Assembly: GCA_033557465.1 (NCBI GenBank) | Contig: CM066041.1 | Span: 154,913,532 to 154,977,531, forward strand | Reading direction: 5' to 3' | DNA from: Ichthyophis bannanicus | Taxonomy: Eukaryota; Chordata; Amphibia; Gymnophiona; Ichthyophiidae | Length of the DNA stretch: 64,000 nt | Made by a program: the position numbers and the translations under genes | Shown: in pieces, positions 22,256 to 32,884 of the stretch | Numbering within the stretch: position 1 is the stretch's first letter | Layout: the number at the start of each line of letters is the position of its first letter | The notes under the pieces: generated by a model | What the model was told of the DNA's origin: nothing | What the model saw: the letters and a program-made list of their open reading frames with translations, nothing else | The model's database searches: none

Positions 22256-23888
22256 AACTTACGAATTATTTGCCCTTCTTCCAATATTATGTTAATTGGC
22301 AAGCCAATGCTACACATAAAACCATGGGAGGAAAGAAAGAAGCAGTGAATGAAGAGACCCGGAAAAAAAAATCTGAAAAAGTTGATGAGGAGAGAGACAA
22401 AGGAGGCTTTGAATAGAGGACTAGAAGAAAGACTGAAGTGAAGATATAGCTAGGAGATATGGAAATGTAGGAGAATGAGATAAACAAAGGACAGACCAAG
22501 CAGTCAACTGAAAAGGAAGACAAAAGGGAAAGACCTGGAGGCATAAAAGTTGAGCTCCTAGACCTAGTCTATGTGCAAAATGATGAGTATGTTAGGTTTG
22601 AAGCGAGGGAACACTTACCCAAGTTAAATTTAATGTCTAAAGTTAAGAGTATGATAAATAAGATATACAAGACCATAAAAATGGTCTGTATGAATACAAT
22701 ATTGTGCAGCCAAAATTATTACAGAAGTATCCCTGATAGACAGGTATCTATAAGGACTAAGATCAAAGAAACTGACGAAGATCGAGTCATCAAACTGAAA
22801 CATGCTGCATTAACAGAAGACGACTTTAATTCATGTACTCAAATGATAAGTTTAATGTAGCAGCAGAGGCACACAAACTGAAAATATATGAAGAGAACAG
22901 AAAACAGAGATATCAAAATAAGTTATTTAGAGAGTACTTAAAACAGTTCTACAGGGAAAATGGGAAAGAGCATTAGTATGGTCAAAAACACCACTAACCA
23001 AAGCTGAAAAAGAAAAACTCTGGAGAAAACTATACAGAGACCAGTAGAGCATAATGAGAAGCAAAATGGTTACTTTGTATACAGGAGGATTTTGAAAAGA
23101 TAAACATCAAACTTACGGAATGGCCTGAAGTAACAACAAAAAAGTGGGAAAGCAGGTTAAAAAGAGCCCCAAACGGGAAGGGTCCTGGCACACACAGACT
23201 GGCCAACTTTTGGTTTAAACAGCTATCACTCCACCAAGACCTGGCAAACTGCATAATTCAATTACTTAAGCAGCCAGATTTAACACCACAATGGCTTATA
23301 GCATGAAGAACACTTGTCCTTCCAAAGGGCTATCCAAGTAACCTTCCCAAAAATTACAGACAATAACTTACCTACCCCTACAGTCTACAGTATAAGCTGT
23401 TCACTGCGAAAAATGGACAGAATATATGATCATGTGGATTCTATTATCATGGCAACAGAGCAGAAGGCAATAAGAAGGGACCATATGGAACCAAAGAACA
23501 GTTTATGTTGAATAAGGCCATCATAGGCGGTGCTAAGAAAAGCAGAAATCTTGATATAGCATGGATTACCTATAAGAAAGCTTTTGACAGCATTCTGCAC
23601 TCTTGGATAATAAACTGCTTTGAATGTATAAAATAAACCCTGGCTTAATCAAGTACATTTTATTCATCATGAAAATGTGATATATCACACTTCTTTTGAA
23701 GTATAAAAATGGTCAGTTCGTCATTCCTAACATCAAGATCTAACAAGGAATATTTTAGGGAGGCTCACTGTCACTCATTCTGGTTTATATGGCACTTAAT
23801 CCAATGAGTACTCTTATTAACTCTTTGGGATATGGATTTAGCCATAATCCTTACAAAGGTAACAACACAGAGATAACATTATACTTGC

Positions 23889-24632
23889 GAAGTGGCATTT
23901 TAGAAAGGACGCCCAAATCAAATTGGGGATGTCCAAGGCAGAATGTGCCGAGAAATGCCAGGGATGTCTAGGCCTCTGCCCAGTTTTAGTAACATAAAGA
24001 TCCCCAACATGGATGTCCATGACAGTGGCCACACAAACATTCCCTTTAGGAAAGCAAGGGGTGGGAACATCCATCTTTTGCAAGTTAGTATAAGAGGATG
24101 TCCAGTGGCACAGCAAATTGAAAACATGAGCCTTCATTGCCTGTCAGTTCATTACTGGAATAGAAAATATAGGAGAGTTGAATGAACCTCTTTCTCCACA
24201 CCTTCCAGATGTATGTCTGACAAAACAAGCATTGTTCTGCCATCTATTTATGCATTGAGCATGTATGAGCTTGGATGCAGCTCAGGATATCCAGGTGTTT
24301 CTGAAATCAGATGAGGACATTCAAATTCTAGGAATATGCCTGCTCCATTCCCTCATTCAGACTGGGAAGTTCTCACCCCAGGGTTTCCAGAGACCTGACT
24401 TCTAAATTGCACTGGGGATGTCCCCATGCTTTGTATGTCTCCGTGCCCATTTTCAGACATCCAAAGCATAAATAGAGCTTCTAAAATAGCCCCTATCTGT
24501 TTCTCCTACTCTGTCCTATCTTATTAATGGTGTTTTTCTTATTTTCCATAACATAAATGTAGGATTGTAAACTGCTCTGATGCTTCTTGGCCTGAGCGGT
24601 ATATCAAATGTAATAAACATAAACATAAACAT
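23889..24632. mobile_element. MITE plus L2-like tail inserted in R4-like LINE
   Basis: 'gcattttagaaaggacg' (about 23893) and 'gagcttctaaaatag' (about 24476) are inverted ends of a roughly 590-base element with repeated 'ggatgtcc' words. It is followed by a LINE tail ('ttgtaaactgctctgatgc', 'aataaacataaac') up to 24632. R4-like coding text resumes at once with 'attgtttgtagattacctga'. Confidence 0.5.
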
Positions 24633-25344
24633 ATTGTTTGTAGATTACCTGAAGCTCCACAGTTCCATTGACCAACAATTAGCTAAACAAACTTCATGTA
24701 GTGAAAAACTTCTCAAATGACGTCAAGATAACTTTTCCTTGACAAATGTGCTTAGGCAATCTTTCTTAGAGGAAAATTGAAGAAAATTGAAAACATCTCC
24801 CTGACTAAGGACTGCAACGTCAAGGAACTTGAACGGGAAGGCATATATAAATACCTAAGAGTAGAGGAAAAATTGAAATCAAGCAAAAATTACAGAGAGA
24901 AAAGATTAGTAAAGAATATTACAGGAGATTAAAATCATTATTGAAAAGTGATTTATCATCATGGGGTAAAATAAAAGCTATTAATCGGCTGCCAGTTCTT
25001 GTACTTTCATGCAGATTTGGGATTGTAGACTGGCCTCTTAAAGATGTTGAAAAACAGGATGGATGAACAAGAAAACTCTATCATGCCCATGAGATAATTT
25101 ATAGGAATCAGAGTATACTGAGACTGTACAACTCTAGAGTTGGAGGAGGATGGGCTTCATAGAAATGTATTATACATACAGAGCTACTATCAAAGCCTCC
25201 AGGCCTATTTAAATGGTGTAATCAGATCCAAATATGCAACAAGTGTGAAATATGAAAGTAAACACCCAGAATCTGTCTCCAGCATTAAAATTGGACAAGC
25301 ATTCCAACGAGTAGAAGGGATGGGTGAAAATCCATCAGCACACG

Positions 25345-25890
25345 TGGAGCCCAATTCTAATAGGGGCATGTCCGGGCCGTCCGGCTGGTCCTGAGCAAGA
25401 TGGACCCGTTTGGACCCAATTGTGGACCACGGGAGCAAAACATTTCTGCCTGCTTGCGGGGACGTCTTCCCTGCAGACTCCCTTGGCTGCCCCGGCTCGG
25501 GCCCCCCCTCTTCCCCACCATTGACCACAGCTGGTCAGTTGGGACCTGGATCGGGCGGCAGGGTCCTCCCCCACACCTGGCCCCAGTGGGGAATCCCCAG
25601 GCCCAATCATTGGGTCAGTGCTGCTTATTCCACTTTTGAGGTGGAATAAGCAGCACGTCCCCTTTGACCTGCCAGGACGTACAGGGCCATGACCTGAATC
25701 AGCCCTGTACATCCTGCAGGGCTGGTCTGAACCCATTCCACCCAGATCCCGCCCCCACCAGCTCACCCCATCCTGCTGCTCAAGACGTATGGGAAGGGCT
25801 GGAAGGGGAACTGAGCCCAGACGGCTTGCGGGGCTGCATGTCCAGCCGGAACATGCAGCCTCACAACACGCATCCCAGAATCGGGCCCAT
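25345..25890. mobile_element. GC-rich palindromic element, copy 2, inside R4-like LINE
   Basis: Ends 'gcccaattct' and 'agaatcgggc' are inverted. Internal palindromes are 'tattccacttttgaggtgg' (25625-25650) and 'gtacagggcc...ccctgtac' (25680-25711). It is bracketed by R4-like coding text on both sides. The dense overlapping frames at 25335-26021 are shadows. Confidence 0.7.
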
Positions 25891-26718
25891 AGGGAAGGAA
25901 GTAACAGAATGTGCAAAACAAGAGAAAAAACTCTTAAAAACTTATGATCAGCAAACAAGTTAAAACATGTGGCAAGTACACAAATACAGAGGGAAATACA
26001 AAGTGCTACTCCAGGAATCATTTGTTGATCAGAACCAGATATATGAATGGTTAAGGAAAGGTGAACTGAAACAGAAGGAAGAGAAACTGATAGCTGCAGC
26101 CCAGAACTGTAGATTAGGGATAAGATGGTTTACAGCAAGCATAGAAAAAAACCTGGTAAAACAGACATTTGAAGATTCTGTAAGAGATCTAGAAACAATT
26201 ATTAATTTCATAGCTGGCTGTGATGTTCTGATGGTAGAAACTTTCTATATTAAAAGGCACAATAAAGTAGCATGTCTCATCCATTGGAAACTGTGCAACT
26301 CTACATCATCACTGTACCAGAAAAGCACTTGGATCATGACCTTAAGAGAATTATGGAGAATGAAGAGGATGAGGAAAAAGGAAGAGGAAATCAGATATTG
26401 TGGTAAAGGAAAATAAAATACCAGAGATGTTCGTTCTAAATGATTATTACTCTCTGAATCAGATTGAGAGGGAGAAAAGCGTCACTATCAAGACATGCAG
26501 TTAGAGACCAAAACAATGTGGCAGAAAGGTACATTTATATTTCCCATCTTGTTGGATGCTACAGGAATTCCCATTTAAATAATTAAAAGGAATTTCCAAG
26601 CACATCTTGATAAATTGCCTATTCATGTTGCATCTTATGAACTGAAAAAGGCGTCTCTCTTTGGCACGATGCAAGCTTTAGCAGTAAATTTGAGAGATTG
26701 AGATCTTACTCTGTGTAT

Positions 26719-27177
26719 CAGGGCCGTACCGAACCAGAATTGCCCCGTGTGACTTGCACATCGGGCGTGCACCCCCCCCCCATACTTCCGTGGCTCCCTC
26801 CAGCCACTGCCTGCTCTTGCCCTGCTGCTACTGCCCTCTGTTTTCTCTGCAGCAGCGCTAGCAGCAGCAGAGCAGACCTAACTTTAAAACGTGCAAAAAA
26901 CCCCCAAACCACGCAGGTCTTTCAACTCCGTGCTTTAAATAGATCTGATCCCTCCCTGCTCTGATGTCACGTCAGAGGGGGAAGGGGCCAGACCTGCGGA
27001 AAGACCCGTGTGTTTTAGCTTTTTTATTTTAGGTCTGCTCAGCTGCTGACGTTGCTGCCGCCGCTGAGAGGACAAAAAGTGGCGGCGGTAGGGCAACAGC
27101 AGGCAGCCGAAATGCACCCCCTAAGTCTTTGCATCCTGTGTGACTGCAATGCTCACAAAGGGATAGGTATGGCACTG
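26719..27177. mobile_element. Non-autonomous hAT element with foldback core, in R4-like 3' UTR
   Basis: Starts 'cagggccgtacc' and ends as the complement of 'cagtgccatacc'. TIR homology extends inward ('gtgtgacttgca' and 'tgcagtcacac'). Inner arms (about 26840-26940 and 26985-27070) fold around 'gatgtcacgtcagag'. The 8-bp flanks 'ctgtgtat' and 'ctccatat' are diverged, but an empty-site relative at 63674-63694 (complement) supports 'ctccatat' as the target. Confidence 0.75.
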
Positions 27178-27340
27178 CTCCATATACCCTGACTTAGGAA
27201 TGAGATTCGTTACTGTCATGATATGTAAAAAATTAACCCATTTAGAGAAACTGTCCCCAAGAGAAACCACAGAATGACAGTACATAGAGACAACAAGACT
27301 AAACATACGCACCCACTGAACAGCACAAATTCTTTAATTT

Positions 27341-28019
27341 ATCTACTATGTATATTTATGTCACTTCCTGTCTTTCACATCCAGCACTCTTATTTGGTAG
27401 AAGTACCACGAGGGGTCAGGTGCTGTCTGTTTACAAGATGGCCACAAGGCAGGAGCAAGGAAGGGTCACGCCTGCCCTCTTACTCAGGCACAGTATTTGG
27501 ACGATGCAGGACTTGGGGGGGGGGGGCCTTCCTCAGGCTGCCACTAATTTTCTTTGCAGAAGGGGACTTTAGGAGTGGGTTATTGGGGTCACTGGCCTAC
27601 CAAAGGGGCTTCAGACCACTGTCAGGGAGGAGGCGTATCAAGCTCACTGGGAACTGAGGTGACTCTAGCAAAGCTTCTGAAATGGAATAAGTTGCTGCTA
27701 TTGTGCAAGAGGGGGAAGCTGCTGGGGGATATTTCTTGCATATTGCCACAACTGAGAACCGGGCACTTCCTGAGCCAATATATGACAAACTTTACACAAA
27801 ATATAGCTACAGGATTTAAATGAGCTAGGAGCTCATTTGCATCCTGTACCCAATTTCACAAAATCTACTCTTAAACACAACATTTTTCACGGTGTAATAC
27901 ATCATGACCTTTGTTTGCAAACTTCCTTTCCACCAAAACTTAGATGCTTTTTGTGCATTATGCAAACCTTTGAGATGCTTGATGTCTGTATCACAGCCTT
28001 CCCCTTTTGCCCCAGGATA
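27341..28019. other. No gene; unassigned with a short hairpin
   Basis: Frames at 27274-27657 and 27554-27823 show no recognisable domain. A near-perfect hairpin at 27809-27847 pairs 'acaggatttaaatgagct' with 'agctcatttgcatcctgt'. Confidence 0.45.
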
Positions 28020-28205
28020 TTTTTTTTTTAGTGCCGTCAAGTCAGTGCTGACTCCTAGCACCCTTGCTGCCTCTGGGATTTCTTGGTAATGTATCAATGG
28101 AAGTAGATTGCCAGCCTTTTCTTCTGAGGCAATGGAGGGTTAAGTGACGTGCCCAAGGTCACAAGGAGTGCCAGTGGGAATCAAACCCTTGATCTTTGCC
28201 CCAGG
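28020..28205 (+). repeat. SINE/LINE-like fragment (MIR-type motif)
   Basis: 'gtgccgtcaagtcagtgctg' followed by 'gcccaaggtcacaagg' and 'aatcaaaccc', which resembles the conserved segment of old CORE/MIR-type repeats. The class is not settled. Confidence 0.45.
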
Positions 28206-28211
28206 ATGCAT

Positions 28212-28640
28212 GGGCCCAATATTCAGTCACGGCGGTCAGCATGTTTTAAGGTGTATGACTGCCATCAGGTGAAAGTGAATCTGTATATTCAGTGCTGGAG
28301 CCTATCCCAGAATCCAGCGCTGAATATCCAGTTTTGCTGCCGATTGGGTTTGCTATCTGGATAGTCACGATATTCAACCACAAACTAGATAGCAAATCCG
28401 CATAAAGTTAGTCCAGCCATTGACCTGCCCTAACTTTATGTGATTTAGCTATCTGGTTGGCGGCTAAATACTGCCACTAACTGGATAGCTACCAACACCG
28501 CCTCAGCTCTAAGCACAGACCGCCCTGGAATTAACGGGGAGTCTTTACTCCAGTCTGTGGGGATATCCAGCAGTATTATCTGGACAGTGCTGCTGAATAT
28601 AGGGATTGCAAACCGCATAAACCCATCTGAATATCGACCC
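28212..28640. mobile_element. 'atattca' MITE copy
   Basis: Ends 'gggcccaatattcag' and 'ctgaatatcgaccc' are inverted. An inner hairpin, 'cataaagttag' with 'ctaactttatg' (28402-28443), matches the copy at 31675-31730. Frames here are shadows. Confidence 0.6.
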
Positions 28641-28756
28641 TTATATATCTAGAACCTCTGGAGGCATGGTCTCCGGAGGATTTTACCAATGATTTGCACA
28701 GAAGTATTACCACCTTTCTGTTGATTATACCACTCACTCTAGTATTGTGGTTTGTG

Positions 28757-30182
28757 CAGGGGCGGCTCAAGGCAATCTGCTGCCTGAGGTGAGGGATGAG
28801 ATGGTGCCCTGCCCCCCCGAGCAGGGGGAGGGGGTGGTAAACGTTCTCAAAACTCCAACCAAACCAAAAAGCCCCTCAGTACATAGAGGCGAGCACTTTC
28901 TGTCAACTAAGCTTGAAGTAGGATGGTCAGAACCTGAGAAGTCTATGGCCATCGCTTACATTTATCCATGCTGAAATATTAAGGACATGATAAAGGCTAA
29001 AACTGTTGATAATTTCAGTCGTCCATCATTTTGGGTCCTCAGAACAATGCTTGTATGTTATGAAGTTAGGTTTTATTAAATCATTCACCTAGGCATATTT
29101 TTCAGGCAATAGCTAAAGACCCATAACACCTGCTGTATGGCATGAACAGAATGTAACCTGTTAGCAAAAGTAAAGAAAGGAAAAAAACAACAACATAAGG
29201 TACCTGTCGGGTGCCCGAAGATGTCTGCTGAAGCAATTTTGCTGTTTTTTGTTTTGTGTTGTTGCTCCAGGGGTCCAGCACCGCTCCGGGGCTGCAGGGA
29301 GTAGTTAAGAAGGTTTTTTTTTCCTTTTCTGTAGCTGCGGGGAAGGTAGAAATAGCCAGCGTGTTTTTTAAATAAAATAGCATCGGGGGTTTTTTGGTGC
29401 TCCTGTAGCTGCAGTTTGCAGTCGCATAGTTTTTTTACTTTGGGGCTCTGAGAACCAGCATCCGCATAATAAAAGAAAAAAAAATTGAGGTGAGGCCTCA
29501 GTTCTGTAGAGAGAGTCATGTTGTAGTGGCATGCTCTGAGGCTTAAGCAGAAGTCATTGAGAGGTCTGGGGCTGTAATCGGGAACATCGCGATTGACCCC
29601 GATCACAGCTGGGAGAGCAGTAGAGCATCTGGGAAGGCCGCGGATGCCACAACTCTTCCTGGTGCGGTCGGGGGAGGGGCAGAGCTGGAGTCAGGCCTGT
29701 TAGAGACCCCGATGAGGTTAAACAGGGGTACTTCCTTCCCTGATGCTCTACTGCTCTCCCTGCTGTGATTGGTGCAGCATCAGCTGTTCGCAATCACAGC
29801 CCCAGACCTCCTGATGACTCCCACTCAAGCCTCAGAGCATGCTTCTTTAGCTGGTCAAGAGTGTGTGGGGCCATGCCTCAGGCTGGCCCTGCCTCCACGG
29901 AATCACTGATTTGTCCCGAGCTTGAGCGGGGAAAAAAAAGCAGGGGGGGTGTGGCGCGGCTGTGTTTATTTTTGATTTTGCCACCTCTGGCCTGCCACTG
30001 CCTTCTTGCCACTTTCTTTCTTGCTCAAACGAGCTTGAGCAGGAAAAAAAGCAACGGGAAGGCAGTGGCAGGCCAGAAGCAGCAAAATCAGACACAAACA
30101 CAGATGCGACTGCCAGTGACGCCCCCTTGAAAGTGCCGCCTGAGGCGACTGCCTCAGTTGGTCTAATGATAAACCACCCCTG
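28757..30182. mobile_element. Non-autonomous hAT, 1.4 kb, doubly palindromic
   Basis: Termini 'caggggcggctcaagg' and the complement 'caggggtggttta' are flanked by identical 8-bp 'ggtttgtg' (28749-28756 and 30183-30190). Two foldbacks lie inside: 29528-29640 with 29728-29855, and about 29915-29990 with 30025-30105. There is no transposase; minus-strand frames are products of the palindromes. A partial relative of its right end lies at 40640-40735. Confidence 0.88.
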
Positions 30183-30190
30183 GGTTTGTG

Positions 30191-31467
30191 TTGCACTATT
30201 TGCCAACCTTGCAATCATCAGATGTGATGACATTCAGACTTTTCTCTTGTTTAATGCATATCATCCCTTCCTCCATTATGTACCATTACCTTGAGTTTCT
30301 GTGCTCCACATGCATGATTCTTTGTTGCATTTCTTTTAATTCTTGTATTTGATTTTATGCTTAGCTCTGTATCTCCCAGACTCTGTTCAACAGAATATGC
30401 ATGAGATCAAAGCTTTAACTACAGAACAGTATGTGTGTGTCTTGGAAAATGTCAGGCTCCTTCAAGTTGGAAAAATAAACAGCAGCTTTGAGAGCTGTCC
30501 TGCGGTTTTTCTGTTTTGTCAATCTAATATTTTCTTTCTAAAGGGCTGAAGAAACTCTTTCTGATCTACACGAAAGGAGCAGTGGCAGTCACAGACCCTT
30601 TCACACCCTGTATAACTTCTGGGAGTTATTTCCAACTGAGGGTTAACAAACTCCAGGCTCCTCCCTGGCGATTGTGGCAACAGAAATAGGCTCTATCTGA
30701 ACTAGACAGCAGGCCGCAAGTATCTGAATGTGGAAACTATGCTCCCAGCACAAGCCGGAAAATGTACAAAGCAATTTTGTGGCCTTGGAACCATTATTAT
30801 GTACCATTTCATTTCTTAGAGCAGGGCTTTTTTTCTATTGGAAAACATTCCCTTTTTGGAGAACAAAGTTCAGAAAGGCTATTCATTCACTGCCAATCCA
30901 GCACTTTACCAAAAAAATATTTAATCAGTCAAAAGGAGACTGTAAAACCTCTCCACAATGCACATTGCCTTCCCATGTAGTACATTGTACGATTTTGTTT
31001 TTCCTGGTAGCGCTTTTGTGAAACATATTCTGGGCTTTTGTTGTGTCTACTAAAGCTGCTCACTTCTTAAATTCATTCTGGAAAATTCTCTCATGCAAGC
31101 TGATGTAATAAACGGCTGTTTGCTTAGCACAGTGGTTTAAATGGGCATCAATGCAGATTTACTGTGTGCTAAAATTACTTCCTATATAGGAAGGGGTTTA
31201 GCACTTACAAAAACAACTGTACTAAGGGGGGGGGGGGGATGAGGGGAACTGAACAAATTCTAATGCACTTCCTATGTCATATTACTTCAGTCCTTGATGT
31301 GAAGTAATGCATTAACTTCTATTTACCTCTCTCTGAAAAAGGTAAATTTCCTTAAAGTGCCAAAGCATGTCAGCTTCTACAGTATAATATAATTAAAGGT
31401 ATTTTGATTTGCAGATTTCTTAAATACTGCTGTTCCATTTTTAGTTAATAACATATCCAAAAAAGAA
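30191..31467. other. No gene; unassigned
   Basis: Longer than 1 kb with no recognisable repeat apart from a poly-G run near 31227-31238. It could be single-copy intronic sequence. Confidence 0.4.
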
Positions 31468-32868
31468 AGGGTAGGATATTAAAAAAGGTTTATGTGGTTA
31501 GCAGGACCTGCTAATCGCTTAAGCCCTGGTGAGCCTGAATTCAGTGGCACTAATAGACCAGTGATGCTGAATTTTCTTGCAAACTGCCTGGCACAATTCA
31601 GATAGAGCCAGAGCGGTCTGTGGGCAGGGCTGGCAGTCCCAACACCTCTCCAGTCCACTAACCAGATAGCTAACTACATAAAGTTAGGACAGGTTAAAGG
31701 CTGTTCTAATTTTATGCAATTTTTCTATCTGGTTAGCAGCTGAATATTTATTTATTTAACAGTTTTTCTATCAGGGCAGTTTACATATAACATAAACCAA
31801 CAGTAACATAGACATTTACATTGAATAAGGGTGTTAAACTTGGATGATTATATGGGGTTATAGATAATTCACATGAAACATTGTTGTGGGTGGTACATTA
31901 CAGCAGGTGAGGGTATGTCCTTTCGAAGGTAGAGCTGGATGGGTGAGGAAAGGATAGGTTAGGTTGGGGAATGTGGGGGCAGACAGGAGGGAGGAGTTAG
32001 GTCTGTATTTCTGGTTCCAGTTATGTCTACTATTCATGGGGTGTTTCTTAGTGTTCAGTAAATAGGGAGGTCTTTAATGCTTTTCTGAAGTCTTAGTTGA
32101 AGGTTCTAAATCTTGTCTTTTCCTTTGGGGTTTCAGCTGATGTTCCTTTTGCCGCAGATGCATTAATAGAGAAGTTGATCATGTAATGGTCTGACCAAGG
32201 GATTGGAATGGTGTCCAGGTTAGACAGCAGGTTGTGTTTGATGTATTGGTTGAGTAGGAATATAAGGTCAAGTGTATCCCTTTCTTGTGTGTTGGAGTAT
32301 TTATCATCTGGGTGTAGTGTAAGTCCTTCATCCGTGAAGGAGGCTGCATCATTTTGAGGCAAGGAAGGAAGGTTTGGGTCTCCTAGCAAAAGGAGGGGTT
32401 TGTTCGGAATTGAGTGGGTGCATACTGCCTCAAGAATGGCTGAGAGTACTTCCGTATCCGAGCTTTGTGCCCTGTATATTAGGCATATGGCAATATTCTT
32501 ATTTGTGACTCTTATTGTATTACTTCCTTTTGATTGATAAGAAGAGATGGCTTTGAACTTGAGGTGTGATTTTGCTGCAATGAGGACACCTCCTCCCCTT
32601 CGAGCCATGTTTTGGTGATGCACATAACATCTATGTCTTGGTCCTGTATGTAGTCCAGTATGATATGAAACTTGTTTCGAATTGAGGTGAGCGTTAACTA
32701 GGGCACATTTGCCTTAGTTAATTTGCTTCTGACCAGATAGCAACAGAGGTTGGTGGCAAAACCAGATATTCAGAGCCAGTTGGTGCTGAATATTCAATTT
32801 CACTTTTGCCCGCGCTGGCCAGGAGCTTTATAAACGCTGATTGCTGTGGGTTGAATATTGGACCTTAA
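31468..32868. mobile_element. 'atattca' MITE, split by an L2 fragment
   Basis: Left part 31468-31747 and right part 32698-32868 flank an L2 piece. It shares the 'cataaagttag ... gctatct'-type hairpin and ends in 'ttgaatattggacc'. Confidence 0.5.
31748..32697 (-). mobile_element. L2-like LINE endonuclease fragment
   Basis: Minus-strand frame at 32093-32623 contains APE-endonuclease signatures: 'RGGGVLIAAKSHLKF', 'LLLLGDPNLPSL' and 'IPWSDHYMINFS'. The left end is the complement of a LINE tail ('tttatttatttaacag'). The RT part is missing, so the tail and endonuclease are joined by an internal deletion or are two pieces. Confidence 0.65.
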
Positions 32869-32884
32869 TGCTTCTTATATCATA

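Larger units (their letters stand above)
22310..27340 (+). mobile_element. R4/Rex6-like LINE, decayed, copy 1
   Basis: Order on the plus strand: N-terminal part (22573-22860); a region with 'GPGTHRLANFWFKQL'-type text (about 23160-23230); RT with 'AWITYKKAFDSILHSWI' (about 23560-23610) and 'LFVDYLKL' (about 24640); a thumb/post-RT region with 'GKIKAINRLPVLVL' and 'GIVDWPLKDVE' (about 24965-25050); a C-terminal region (25967-26416) with 'WLRKGELKQKEEKLIAAAQN', where a restriction-like endonuclease would sit in R4-type LINEs; and a 3' UTR to about 27340. The translated order fits site-specific-derived R4/Rex6 LINEs rather than CR1 or L2. It is interrupted at 23889-24632, 25345-25890 and 26719-27177. 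The coding sequence is full of stops. Confidence 0.7.

Noticed and set aside
25335..26021. 228-codon minus-strand frame
   Set aside because: It spans a palindromic-element copy and R4-like text in the wrong orientation; a shadow.
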